64,000 bases of DNA from NCBI GenBank assembly GCA_964035545.1, contig OZ037768.1, positions 1,725,501-1,789,500 on the forward strand. The letters are read 5' to 3'. Positions 25,201 to 34,333 of this stretch are shown here, in pieces; position 1 is the first letter of the stretch, and each line of letters opens with the position of its first letter. The notes beneath the pieces are model-generated. The model did not search any database and was not told the origin of the DNA. It saw only the letters and a list, made by a program, of their open reading frames with translations. Source of the stretch: Bugula neritina. Lineage: Eukaryota > Bryozoa > Gymnolaemata > Cheilostomatida > Bugulidae. Position numbers and translations under genes: made by a program.

Positions 25201-28200
25201 CTTGATTTCTCCTACAAGTTTACATTCAACGAATCAGGGACTGTAGAACTCATGGTGGAGTTAGAGGATGGTGGGCCTCAGCCTCATCAGATATTCCTAC
25301 ACTGGCAGCAGACGACATCGTGGAACAGGAAGATGCTGTCTGTTCGTCCTCTCTCTACGAACTACCGAGTGAGTCTTGAAACTCTTTTTATAGAGAAACC
25401 TAGTGCTGATTTTCTAATGTAAACTGGTAAATGTTTTGCCCTTTAAAACTGGTGCCTGTTAATATTATATTGGTTTCATGGTCTAGATTCTAGAATATTG
25501 TTATTTTAAGCTTATACATGTAGTCTATGTGTAAACACAACTCAACATGTGCTTTTGTGTTTCATTTTGTCTATTCCTACACTTTCAGGTATCGATGGAA
25601 GTTGTATTTGTGAATCAACACAGTGAAGGGGAAGTTTTGTTGCGCAATGTTAGCTTTACACCAAATGAGTGTAAGTATAGTGTATATACAGTGTGTAAGT
25701 GTAGTGTATATACAGTGTGTAAGTATAAAGTATATATTCTGTAAGTAAATGGTATATACTCTGTAGGTATATGCTGTGTAAGTTTAGAGAGTATACTGCG
25801 GAAGTATATACCATGTAAGTATATAATGTGTAAGTGTATATACGCTATTGTAGGTCCCACAACTACTGCACCTACACTCAGCACATCTACAGTACATCCG
25901 TCCCTCCAGCCATTTGAATGTCACTTCAATGCCGAGTTCTGTGGGTTTACTCACTCCATGACCAGCAGTGAGAACTTCCAATGGAAAACTCACCAGTATG
26001 GAGGTAAGTTGTTTTAACTTACACTTACCTGTATATAAAGTTCAACATACACTTACCTGTATATAAAGTTGTAGGTGTAGAATTTTTTTTTTTTCTAGTG
26101 GCCATTTTAAGAGTTTTGCTAATTTCGTAAAATGTCTTAAACAGTTTTATGACTGTTTTAACATGGCTCTGTTACTGTAGCTTTGCTTTAATTAGGTTTT
26201 TGTTTTTTAGAAATATTATACCGACTTTGTTAAACACGTGGATTTTGGTTATTAAAAGTTTTTAGGTAGTGTGTAGTTTAGACAGTGTATAGTCTATTAT
26301 AACTATGTAGTTTAGACAGTGTATAGTCTATTATAACTATGTAGTTTAGACAGTGTATAGTCTATTGTAACTATGTAGTTTAGGCAGTGTATAGTCTATT
26401 ATAACTATGTAGTTTAGGCAGTGTATAGTCTATTATAACTATGTAGTTTAGGCAGTGTATAGTCTATTATAACTATGTAGTATAGACAGTGTATAGTCTA
26501 TTATAACTATGTAGTATAGACAGTGTATAGTCTATTATAACTATGTAGTTTAGGCAGTGTGTAGTCTATTATAACTATGTAGTTTAGACAGTGTAGTCTA
26601 TTATAACTATGTAGTTTAGACAGTGTATAGTCTATTATAACTATGTAGTATAGACAGTGTATAGTCTATTATAACTATGTAGTTTAGGCAGTGTGTAGTC
26701 TATTATAACTATGTAGTTTAGACAGTGTAGTCTATTATAACTATGTAGTTTAGACAGTGTATAGTCTATTATAACTATGTAGTTTAGACAGTGTATAGTC
26801 TAGCATAACTATGTAGTTTAGAACCACTTCTCTACATGCAGGTGTGTCAGTACTCAGCTCATGGGGAGATAAACCCGAAAGAGCCTCATTTATCTCTCCT
26901 GTATTACCATATACTGGAGAGATCTGTGTTACCATGGAGATGTACACTTCTATATCAATGGTGGTGCACGTCACGGAGCAGTATTCTAACTCCTCCCACC
27001 TAGTGGCTGGAATCAACACACTCAACAATACTGAACTTATTAGCTTCACTTTGAACGTCTCAACTGAGTCCCAGGTTAGGGCAGTCAATTTGTTTCACCT
27101 TGTATCACCTGCAGTTACCTGGTCTTACCTGCAATTACCTGGTCTCACCTGATCTCACCTGCAATTACCTGGTCTCACCTGATCTCACCTGCAATTACCT
27201 GTAATTACCTGATCTCACCTGCTCTCACCTGCAATTACCTGGTCTCACCTGTAATTACCTGGTCTCACCTGATCTCACCTGCAATTACCTGGTCTCACCT
27301 GATCTCACCTGCAATTACCTGTAATTACGTGGTCTCACCTGTAATTGCCTGGTCTCACCTGATCTCACCTGCAATTACCTGGTCTCACCTGCAATTACCT
27401 GTAATTACGTGGTCTCACCTGTAATTACGTGGTCTCACCTGATCTCACCTGCAATTACCTGGTCTCACCTGTAATTACGTGGTCTCACCTGCTCTGAATT
27501 AATTTACTTATAATGAGTTGTATGCATTAATGAAAATGCGTTTCTAACCATGGCGGATGTATTTTACTTTCAACTGTCGACAAGTATGTTAAACTAGAAA
27601 TAATGTGGATCATTGTCTGGCTTAGCTTGAGATCTTACACTAACTGAAAATGTTCCTTGTTTGAGCAGTATCATGTGTTTTGAGAGAATTATATTGCCAA
27701 ATCACTGTTCTATTTCTGTAGATAAAGTTGGATGTTGTGAATCCTTCGTGTCCTGGTTTTGTTCACCTGACTTATATCAACATCACCAACTCTGCCTGTA
27801 AGTGTTATATACTCTATATACTCTATATATCAACATTACCAGCTGTAAGTGTTACTCATATACTCTATATTCCATATATATAAAAAAATTTTATAGGCAC
27901 TCTCTTATCCTTATTAATTTGATCATTCAGGCTCCTTAGTTATCAAGTAACTACGAATATTATGTGAGGTGAAGAGTGGATAGCTACTAATATTGTGAGA
28001 CATAATAGTGGCAGTGGTAGTGAACAAAGCATTCAGTTTATGAAGTATTTTAGAGAGTTGTCTGCCCTCAGCTGCAGCTTGATAATATCTCTCAGCCATT
28101 TGCCTTGAGAGTTGCTGGTTGTGAAAAGAAGAAATGTTGTGAGCGTAGTTTGAGGCCCAACGGAAAGCCCGTAACAGAGGAATTATTTCCGAGATTGTTG

Positions 28201-31200
28201 CTATAAACATACACAACTTCTGTATAAGTATATTGTATGTTTGAAGGTGATAGAGAGACTGACCTGGCGCAGTACAATTCCTCGAGAAGTTGTCCTCCCA
28301 CCACAGTGGCGCCTACAACATTGACTTCTACAACTCCAACGCTCTCTACGGTACAGACAACCACACAACCATCTACGACTACAACTTTGCCACGCGAGGC
28401 TGATTGCGATTTCACAAACTCGCTCTGTAGCTACGAGACTAACTCGCAGATCTCGTTCAGGTATTCGTGGAAGAGATACGTTGGCGCTGACTCCGCTGCC
28501 ACGCCTCAAGCAGACAGAAACGGAGATCCAAGTTAGTATTTCAATTCTATGAGTGTTTCACGGTTGGCTGGCAATAGGGTTGCTCTAGGGTTGCTCGAGA
28601 ATTGTTCATCAGAGTAGATAGGAGAGTACATTATATATGGTCACTTATCTTACGTGCTTTCAGACTTTACTCTGTTGAAATCATAGCAGAAGCGAAACAT
28701 CAGTGAAACAACTAATATAAATGATGACTGCTCAGTATAGGGACCACAAAGTTAGATAGTATGTTAAGTGTAACAGTGCAGATAGGTCAATAGTAAAACT
28801 CTGTAGAGGTCAATAGTAAAACTCTGTAGAGGTCAATAGTAAAAATCTGTAGAGGTCAATAGTAAAACTCTGTAGACGTCACTGTAACTGGGAACTATTC
28901 AGATCTTTTAGCAATGCGTTCAGCAGAATGCAGTTATATCTCGCATCTGTTCTGCCATAGGTTCAGTAGCTGTCAGTCTTCTAGTATAAATGGAAAGGTC
29001 ATTCAAAGGTCAATTCTTACTATCACCCTTGAAGGATATTTATGTTTCATATCTGTAGTGAGCTGCCAAACCATCTGTTAGATGTAGATCTTTGCTTAAC
29101 CTCAGCATAACTCTAGATTTGGTGATTGGTTCATCTCGTAGTCATACAACTACAAGTTCCTTTGTACTTAGGCTATTTATATAGACTAAAATTCTGCTCT
29201 TCCTAACCTTATGATAGACTACAGAATGGTATAGATTTACATCAACCTTAAATTTCCAACTGTTTGAGAAGTAATTGAAAATGAGCAATCTTGCTATAAT
29301 ACTAGTATACTGTAACATATACACTACACTGTAACATATACACTACACTGTAACATGTACACTACACTGTAACATGTACACTACACTGTAACATATACGC
29401 TACACTGTAACATCTACACTACACTGTAAAATCTACACGACACTGTAACATATACATTACACTGTAACATATACATTACACTGTAACATATACGCTACAC
29501 TGTAACATATACACTACGCTGTAACATATACACTACACTGTAACATACACTACACTGTAGCATGTACACTACACTGTAACATGTACACTACACTGTAACA
29601 TCTACACAACGTTTATATGCTTTTGTAGATGGGTATTTTCTCGCTGCCGTATCTACGCTCATTGGGCAAGGAGCTACGCTGACTTCACCGATGCTGTCGG
29701 CTGACGCCAAGTGTTTTGAGTTTTACTACTACTCCGCCGGCACTAACGCTGACCAGGTCTCCTTGGATGTCATCTATACCAGCGGCAGCGACAATGAGAT
29801 CCTGTGGAGTCAGTCTGGAGATGAGGGAAATCAATGGAATAAAGTGACTATAGGTTTACCTGCAGGGAAAGACAACTACCAGGTATATAACCAGGATATC
29901 GGCTCACCTGTGTGGTCACTCATGCATGGTGACAAATTGTGATATAACTTTGTTAATTGATATAATGCTAAGAACTAATCCTTCTATAGATAGTTTTCAA
30001 TTACCGGACTGTACATTTACAATGTTAATGTGTGCATGCGGATATTGCAATAGAGTGGTTAGTTTAATTTTAATATTTTTCACTTCATGTTTAATAGACA
30101 ATATTATGCTGTTAGTAGTTTTGTTAGATAGTTTCACGTATGAATTACTCAGAATAACATAAAGTTTTTCATAATCAATTTCAGCTGATATTTGAGTCTA
30201 AGAAACAGGGATATGGATCGTTAGAAAATGCTACTATTGCAATAGATGGGATCAATTTCACAACAGCCTCTTGTAATGGTAATGACTTACACCAAGTTCA
30301 CCAACTATCTTGAGTTTATTTATTTAATCGATTTTTTACTTATAATTGTGATGTTTATTCTTTTCTGTAAAACAATTTGGTTTCACTGATGAGTTACTTT
30401 TGAAAAAAGGGAAAATATTGAGAGAAAAATTTATTGAGCTCTATTATTGTTTGTTATTGATTGCTTATTGTTTTATAATATTAAAAGTGACGTAGAACCG
30501 ACTGCATTGTGTTGAAGGTAATGAGTTTGATTTGCTTGTAATTCTTTGACATATTAATTTCATTATTATTGATATAATAGCAGTAGAAATATTTTATTAA
30601 TTTGAAGGTGGGTGGCTATGTACATACAGACTTAAAGCTTTTGCATAGAAAAAGTTCTAATTAATATTTTATCATGAGGAGTTGTGAGTCAATGAAATAA
30701 ACAATTGTGCAGAAAAATTGCTATCCAAGCCAAGTTTAAAAACATCTAGAAAATGCTTGTTTGTATTCAAGTGTATTTCAAACAATTACCAACAGTATAA
30801 TTATGATGCCGAGGCTTACTGTTAGGTTCGGTGGCTGCACCAACCACCACCACCATAACCCCACCCACCACTGACCCCTCTCAGCTGGATGTTCCGGGTC
30901 ACTGCTCATTTGACACTCTGGGAGATCTCTGTGGCTACAGCAACCTTGACACTACGGACTTGGACTGGAGACAGTTGAATGGTCCAAGTACGACTATGTA
31001 TACAGGACCTCCTACCGACCATAGTGGTACAGGTGAGTGTATGGTATAGTATGTAATACCGTATTACAGATGTGTTACCTGTATACCACAGCAGTATAGA
31101 CTGTATCATACAGCATTGTCAACGTATTGCACATGACGGCTAGTAGCAGTTATAAGCACACTGTCCTGTGTTTAGGATACTACATGGGGACAGATGCATC

Positions 31201-34200
31201 CTCCCCTGCCACCCCCAACACCACCTTCCAGATGGTCAGTCCACCACTGTCTCAGAACTCTACCCGATGTTTCGTTTTCTACTACTACATGTACGGCAAT
31301 GAAACAGGAAGCCTCGTCATCAGTCTCCACGCAAACGGCACGACTACGAGAGAGAAAGTCATAGAGGGCGAGCAAGGCAGGTGTTGGCTTAAAGGGCAGG
31401 TGGAGATAACTAACAGCTCTCAATATAAGGTAAAATTTTGACATGAGTTGTGGCTAATTTACTTTACCGTTACACAGATTTTGTTTGAAGTCTTCAATAT
31501 CGGAAAACCCTCTAATGGGAACGGGTTTTAAGTGAGCTAAAAGACGTGTTTATTGTGGCGCAGAAGCAATTATGCTTTGCCAGACATTAGCAAAGGCTCT
31601 GGTGAGATTCAAACTCGTGACCTGAGGGTTACTAGCCTTGCGCTCTAACTTCTAAGTCAAAACTCTCTTCGATTTATCGTTAAATTGATTTATTTTATCA
31701 TAGCTGGTAAAATATTATGAATTTATATCTATAGGTTATAATCGAAGGCATTGTGGGTAACGGCTATAGAGGAGATATTGCTGTGGATGATTTCTCATTT
31801 CAAGATGGCGCATGTCAAGAACCATCAGTTACGCCATCATGTGCCGACCCAACAACCAGCCTAGCTCCCACTTCCACCACTTATGCTCCCACGACCACTA
31901 CAGGTGCTAATATTACTACACCTGATGCTAATATTTCAACTACTGATGCTAATATTACAACTACTGGTGCTAATATTACAACTACTGATGCTAATATGGC
32001 TACACCTGATACGTGACGTGAAGTCTCACTAGTTTTTCTAACTGTTTTGTATTCTTCTCCAGAAAACACGAGCAGCTCTGTGCCCACTACAGCTGCCACT
32101 ACAACCACTCTTCCCACGGTAGACATCTCTGCTCTCTCGGACTGTATCCTCGCTGGTAACCTCACTTCCTGTGGAATCACACTGTCATCAGGGGTCACCG
32201 CATCAGCTGACCCTGACTCTCAAGGTTAGTGAGGCTAAGATTTGCACGTCTGCTTACACACATGTCTGCTTACACACACGTCTGCTTATACACACGTCTG
32301 CTTACGTACATGTCTGCTTATACACACGTCTGCTTATATATATGTCTGCTTACATAGACATCTGCTTACACACACGTCTGCTTATACACACGTCTGCTTA
32401 TACACACGTCTGCTTATATACACGTCTGCTTATATACACGTCTGCTTATATACACGTCTGCTGATATACACGTCTGCTTATATACACGTCTGCTTATACA
32501 CACGTCTGCGTATACACACGTCTGCTTATATACACGTCTGCTTTTATAAATGTCTACTTATATACACGTCTGCTGATATACACGTCTGCGTATACACACG
32601 TCTACTTATATAAACATCTGCTATTCCAGGAGTTCAGTGGACCTTCTCTTCCAACCATTCAGCAAATCAAACTGAATCAGTCACTTTCCCAGCGTTTCCT
32701 GGTAGCTCTAAACCATTCTGCCTTGATCTCTCCTACAAGTTTACATTCAATGAATCAGGGACTGTGGAACTCGTTGTGGAGTTAGAGGATGGTGAGCCTC
32801 AGCCTCAGCAGATATTCCTAGACCGGCAGCAGACGACATCGTGGAACAGGAAGATGCTGTCTGTTCGTCCTCTCTCTACAAACTACCGAGTGAGTCTTGA
32901 AAGTTTTGATATGGAAAAATTTGATGTTGATTGTTTGTTGTAAAGAGGTGAATGTAAGACATACTGTCCTTTGGAACTAGTGGTGTTGTTATTATATTAG
33001 TTCCACGGTTTAGAATATTGTTAATTTTAGCTTATACATGTAGCCTATGTGTAAACACAACTCAACATATGTGCTTTTGTGTTTCATTTTGTCTATTCCT
33101 ACACTTTCAGGTATCAATGCAAGTTAGATTTGGCAATCAACACACTGAAGGGGAAGTTTTGTTGCGCAATGTTAGCTTTACACCAAATGAGTGTAAGTAT
33201 AGAGTATATACAGTGTGTAAGTATAGAGTATCTATATACTGTGTAGGTATAGTGTATATACTGTGTAGGTATACGCTGCGTAAGTATAGAGGGTATACTG
33301 TGTTAGTGTATAGTGTATAGGCTAATGGAATGAATAACTGTGCAGAAAAACTCAAGTGCCCAGCCTGAAAATTGAGAATTCAAGCTTTTAAAACAATTCA
33401 ATTTTAGCATCTAGAAAATGTCTGTCTGTATTCAAACTTCTTTCAAATTCAGTAGAATTATAATGATAAAGATGCCGTGGTTTAATTTTAGGCTCCATGG
33501 CTGATGCTAATATGACTACACCTGATGCTAATATGACTACACCTGATGCTAATATGACTACACCTGATGCTAATATGACTACACCTGATGCTAATATGAC
33601 TACACCTGATGCTAATATGACTACACCTGATGCTACTATGACTACACCTGATGCTAATATGACTACACCTGGTACTAATATGACTACACCTGATGCTAGT
33701 ATGACTACACCTGATGCTAATATGACTACACCTGATGCTACTATGACTACACCTGATGCTAATATGACTACACCTGGTACTAGTATGACTACACCTGATA
33801 CTAGTATGACTACACCTGATACTAGTATGACTACATCTGATACTAGTATGACTACACCTGATACTAATATGACTACACCTGATGCTAATATGACTACACC
33901 TGATGCGACTATGACGACAGATGTACCTTTAGCCAACAAAACTTCTACAAGCGAACCCGCCGTGACCAACCGCCAGTCTACCCCAAAATCTCGCCCAACC
34001 TCCCCTCCAGGACCTGTGTCTAACACAGACTCTAAGGGACTTGATAAGAAGACCGTTATTATAGCGGTACCAGTGGCCATTGCTGGCGTTCTGCTGTTGG
34101 TTTTAGTAGCTCTGCTTGTTGCACGCTACTGGAGGAAGGTGAGAGGAAATCGGTACAACGTAGCGGGATATGTGTACGATGATACGACGGCCAATGATAC

Positions 34201-34333
34201 GTCAGCGTACGTCAATCATTCTTATAATGGAAAGTTGTCTTCCAGCAATTCTATGAACCTCGACAGCTTTAGCTCGGATTATAACCAAAACAATTCAAAT
34301 TCTGTTGGGACTTATAAAGTCATAGCCGTCTGA
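13300..34333 (+). CDS. Giant single-pass membrane protein with ten MAM/MAM-like modules and mucin stalks
   Basis: Predicted 2815-aa type I membrane protein. Exons: 13300-13363, 14000-15253, 15416-15672, 15832-15928, 16562-17089, 17287-17543, 17702-17798, 19199-19513, 19743-19999, 20156-20252, 20674-21342, 21544-21800, 21982-22078, 22948-23220, 23844-24103, 24408-24504, 24814-24975, 25109-25368, 25589-25670, 25854-26003, 26842-27074, 27722-27797, 28247-28531, 29629-29882, 30185-30278, 30826-31032, 31176-31429, 31735-31903, 32063-32224, 32630-32889, 33111-33192, 33492-34333. Every junction fits the phase series 1-1, 1-0, 0-1. Exon 1 is a signal peptide. Modules alternate with Thr/Pro stalks. 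The last exon holds a DANMTTP repeat, a membrane helix ([20 protein letters not shown]) followed by RYWRKVR, and a tail rich in Tyr, Asn and Ser ending VIAV. A role as an adhesive, glycosylated surface receptor is inferred. Starts of the 20674 and 28247 exons and the end of the 31735 exon are the least certain. Confidence 0.82.
14000..15928 (+). other. MAM module a with long KPTT stalk
   Basis: Exon 14000-15253 holds about 65 KPTT pentapeptides (V, A or E variants), then [14 protein letters not shown]. Exons 15416-15672 and 15832-15928 complete the domain. It is the paralogue of the MAM at 7152-7969. Confidence 0.9.
14113..15090 (+). repeat. 15-bp coding minisatellite of module a
   Basis: About 65 units encode KPTT followed by V, A or E. 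Higher-order periods of several units ([10 protein letters not shown] sets plus the variant VKHTT) recur three or four times, showing block duplications inside the array. Confidence 0.9.
16562..17798 (+). other. MAM module b with KPTTV stalk
   Basis: Exons 16562-17089, 17287-17543 and 17702-17798. About 23 pentapeptides precede [12 protein letters not shown] and the MAM. It is the paralogue of the module at 8670-9612, but with an expanded stalk. Confidence 0.9.
17783..17842 (+). repeat. Tandem duplication across an exon-intron boundary
   Basis: The last 16 bases of exon 17702-17798 (CATCTCCCTGCTCAG region) plus its donor are repeated directly downstream, ending at about 17836. This gives two consecutive donors, GTGTGT and GTATGT. 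Confidence 0.8.
17843..19198. other. Long intron between modules b and c
   Basis: This is about 1.4 kb of non-coding DNA with no recognisable gene. A short antisense open frame at 18840-18619 has no signature. Confidence 0.5.
19199..20252 (+). other. MAM module c with short stalk
   Basis: Exons 19199-19513, 19743-19999 and 20156-20252. The stalk begins [16 protein letters not shown] with about ten KPTT units, then a complete four-cysteine MAM. Confidence 0.9.
20674..22078 (+). other. MAM module d with KPTTV stalk
   Basis: Exons 20674-21342, 21544-21800 and 21982-22078. About 34 pentapeptides precede the MAM. An alternative acceptor at 20641 would add eleven residues ([11 protein letters not shown]) in the same frame. 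The better pyrimidine tract favours 20674. Confidence 0.87.
22079..22947. other. Intron between modules d and e
   Basis: This 869-bp AT-rich intron has no coding signature. It has a short TTAA run near 22880-22900. Confidence 0.5.
22948..24504 (+). other. Diverged MAM module e with VTSSTLA stalk
   Basis: Exons 22948-23220, 23844-24103 and 24408-24504. The stalk is a 21-bp repeat encoding VTSSTLA four to five times, then [13 protein letters not shown]. The third exon is unlike the earlier modules ([15 protein letters not shown]), but the middle exon keeps the [14 protein letters not shown] block. Confidence 0.88.
23228..23312 (+). repeat. 12-bp minisatellite just inside intron
   Basis: Units ACAGGAAGTGTC (first two ACAGGTAGTGTC) are repeated about seven times. 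They begin 8 bp after the donor at 23221. Confidence 0.85.
24814..25670 (+). other. MAM-like module f
   Basis: Exons 24814-24975, 25109-25368 and 25589-25670. Cysteines lie at [23 protein letters not shown] and the terminal NEC, matching the MAM spacing despite weak similarity. A close copy is module j at 32063-33192. Confidence 0.8.
24990..25098 (+). repeat. 16-bp minisatellite filling intron of module f
   Basis: Units of CACGTCTGCTTATATA occur about six times, occupying nearly the whole 133-bp intron. The homologous intron at 32225-32629 has the same unit expanded to about 23 copies. Confidence 0.9.
25671..25853 (+). repeat. Intron made of GTAAGT-bearing units
   Basis: The 183-bp intron consists of degenerate units of about 20 bp related to GTAAGTATAGTGTATATACA. 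It holds seven GTAAGT hexamers and one GTAGGT. The first GTAAGT is the real donor. Confidence 0.85.
26270..26825 (+). repeat. 34-bp minisatellite upstream of a splice acceptor
   Basis: About 16 copies of a 34-bp unit (TAGTTTAGACAGTGTATAGT, then CTATTATAACTATG) extend to within 16 bp of the acceptor at 26841. Confidence 0.92.
27100..27495 (+). repeat. 10/20-bp minisatellite after a donor
   Basis: Units of about 10 bp (CAATTACCTG, GTCTCACCTG, ATCTCACCTG) run for almost 400 bp, beginning 25 bp after the donor at 27075. On the opposite strand the units read CAGGTAATTG and CAGGTGAGAC, that is, donor consensus in antisense. Confidence 0.9.
28797..28880 (+). repeat. 23-bp minisatellite, four copies
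   Basis: GTCAATAGTAAAACTCTGTA plus GAG is repeated four times inside the module h intron. Confidence 0.85.
29310..29610 (+). repeat. 19-bp minisatellite before an acceptor
   Basis: About 15 copies of CACTACACTGTAACATATA with single-base variants end about 18 bp before the acceptor at 29628. Confidence 0.9.
30826..31903 (+). other. MAM module i, with in-frame read-through to a stop at 32016
   Basis: Exons 30826-31032, 31176-31429 and 31735-31903. A Thr/Pro stalk precedes [14 protein letters not shown]. The tail contains [20 protein letters not shown]. The phase-1 donor at 31904 joins module j. Reading past it gives about 37 more residues of ANITT/DANM repeat and a TGA at 32014-32016. Confidence 0.75.
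31540..31665 (-). mobile_element. tRNA-derived SINE-like fragment
   Basis: On the minus strand the right end reads like a tRNA. It has an A-box-like TTAGAAGTTAGAGCGC and a B-box-like CACGAGTTTGAATCTC. It lies in the intron between exons 31429 and 31735. The folded tRNA is imperfect, so a SINE is preferred to a functional tRNA gene. Confidence 0.55.
32017..33315 (+). other. MAM-like module j, segmental copy of module f
   Basis: Exons 32063-32224, 32630-32889 and 33111-33192. The DNA from about 32017 is nearly identical to that from about 24764 through exons and introns, apart from expansion of the 16-bp minisatellite. It runs directly into the DANMTTP stalk, membrane helix and tail exon. Confidence 0.85.
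32245..32620 (+). repeat. Expanded 16-bp minisatellite in module j intron
   Basis: About 23 copies of CACGTCTGCTTATATA/ACACA variants fill the intron 32225-32629. Confidence 0.9.
33500..33912 (+). repeat. 21-bp coding minisatellite encoding DANMTTP
   Basis: About 19 copies of GATGCTAATATGACTACACC plus T encode DANMTTP (with ATM, TSM, TNM variants). They form an O-glycosylatable juxtamembrane stalk. Related units occur at 31904-32013. Confidence 0.92.

Larger units (their letters stand above)
25854..27797 (+). other. Diverged MAM-like module g
   Basis: Exons 25854-26003, 26842-27074 and 27722-27797. Cysteines lie at [20 protein letters not shown] and NPSCPGF. The middle exon is shorter than in other modules (233 nt) and lacks the GDEGNQWNK block. 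Confidence 0.75.
28247..30278 (+). other. MAM module h
   Basis: Exons 28247-28531, 29629-29882 and 30185-30278. A Thr/Pro stalk leads to [12 protein letters not shown], then a MAM with [11 protein letters not shown] and [14 protein letters not shown]. The module is GC-richer than its neighbours. The acceptor at 28246 is weak; an alternative at 28228 would also stay in frame. Confidence 0.78.

Noticed and set aside
29310-29610. CRISPR-like or direct-repeat array
   Set aside because: Units are contiguous without spacers and lie in an animal intron; it is a minisatellite.
32242-32613. Plus-strand [14 protein letters not shown] repeat frames
   Set aside because: Intronic 16-bp minisatellite; not divisible by three, so all frames look alike.
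33388-34080. Antisense ASGVVIL repeat frame
   Set aside because: Shadow of the DANMTTP coding repeat and the membrane-helix exon.
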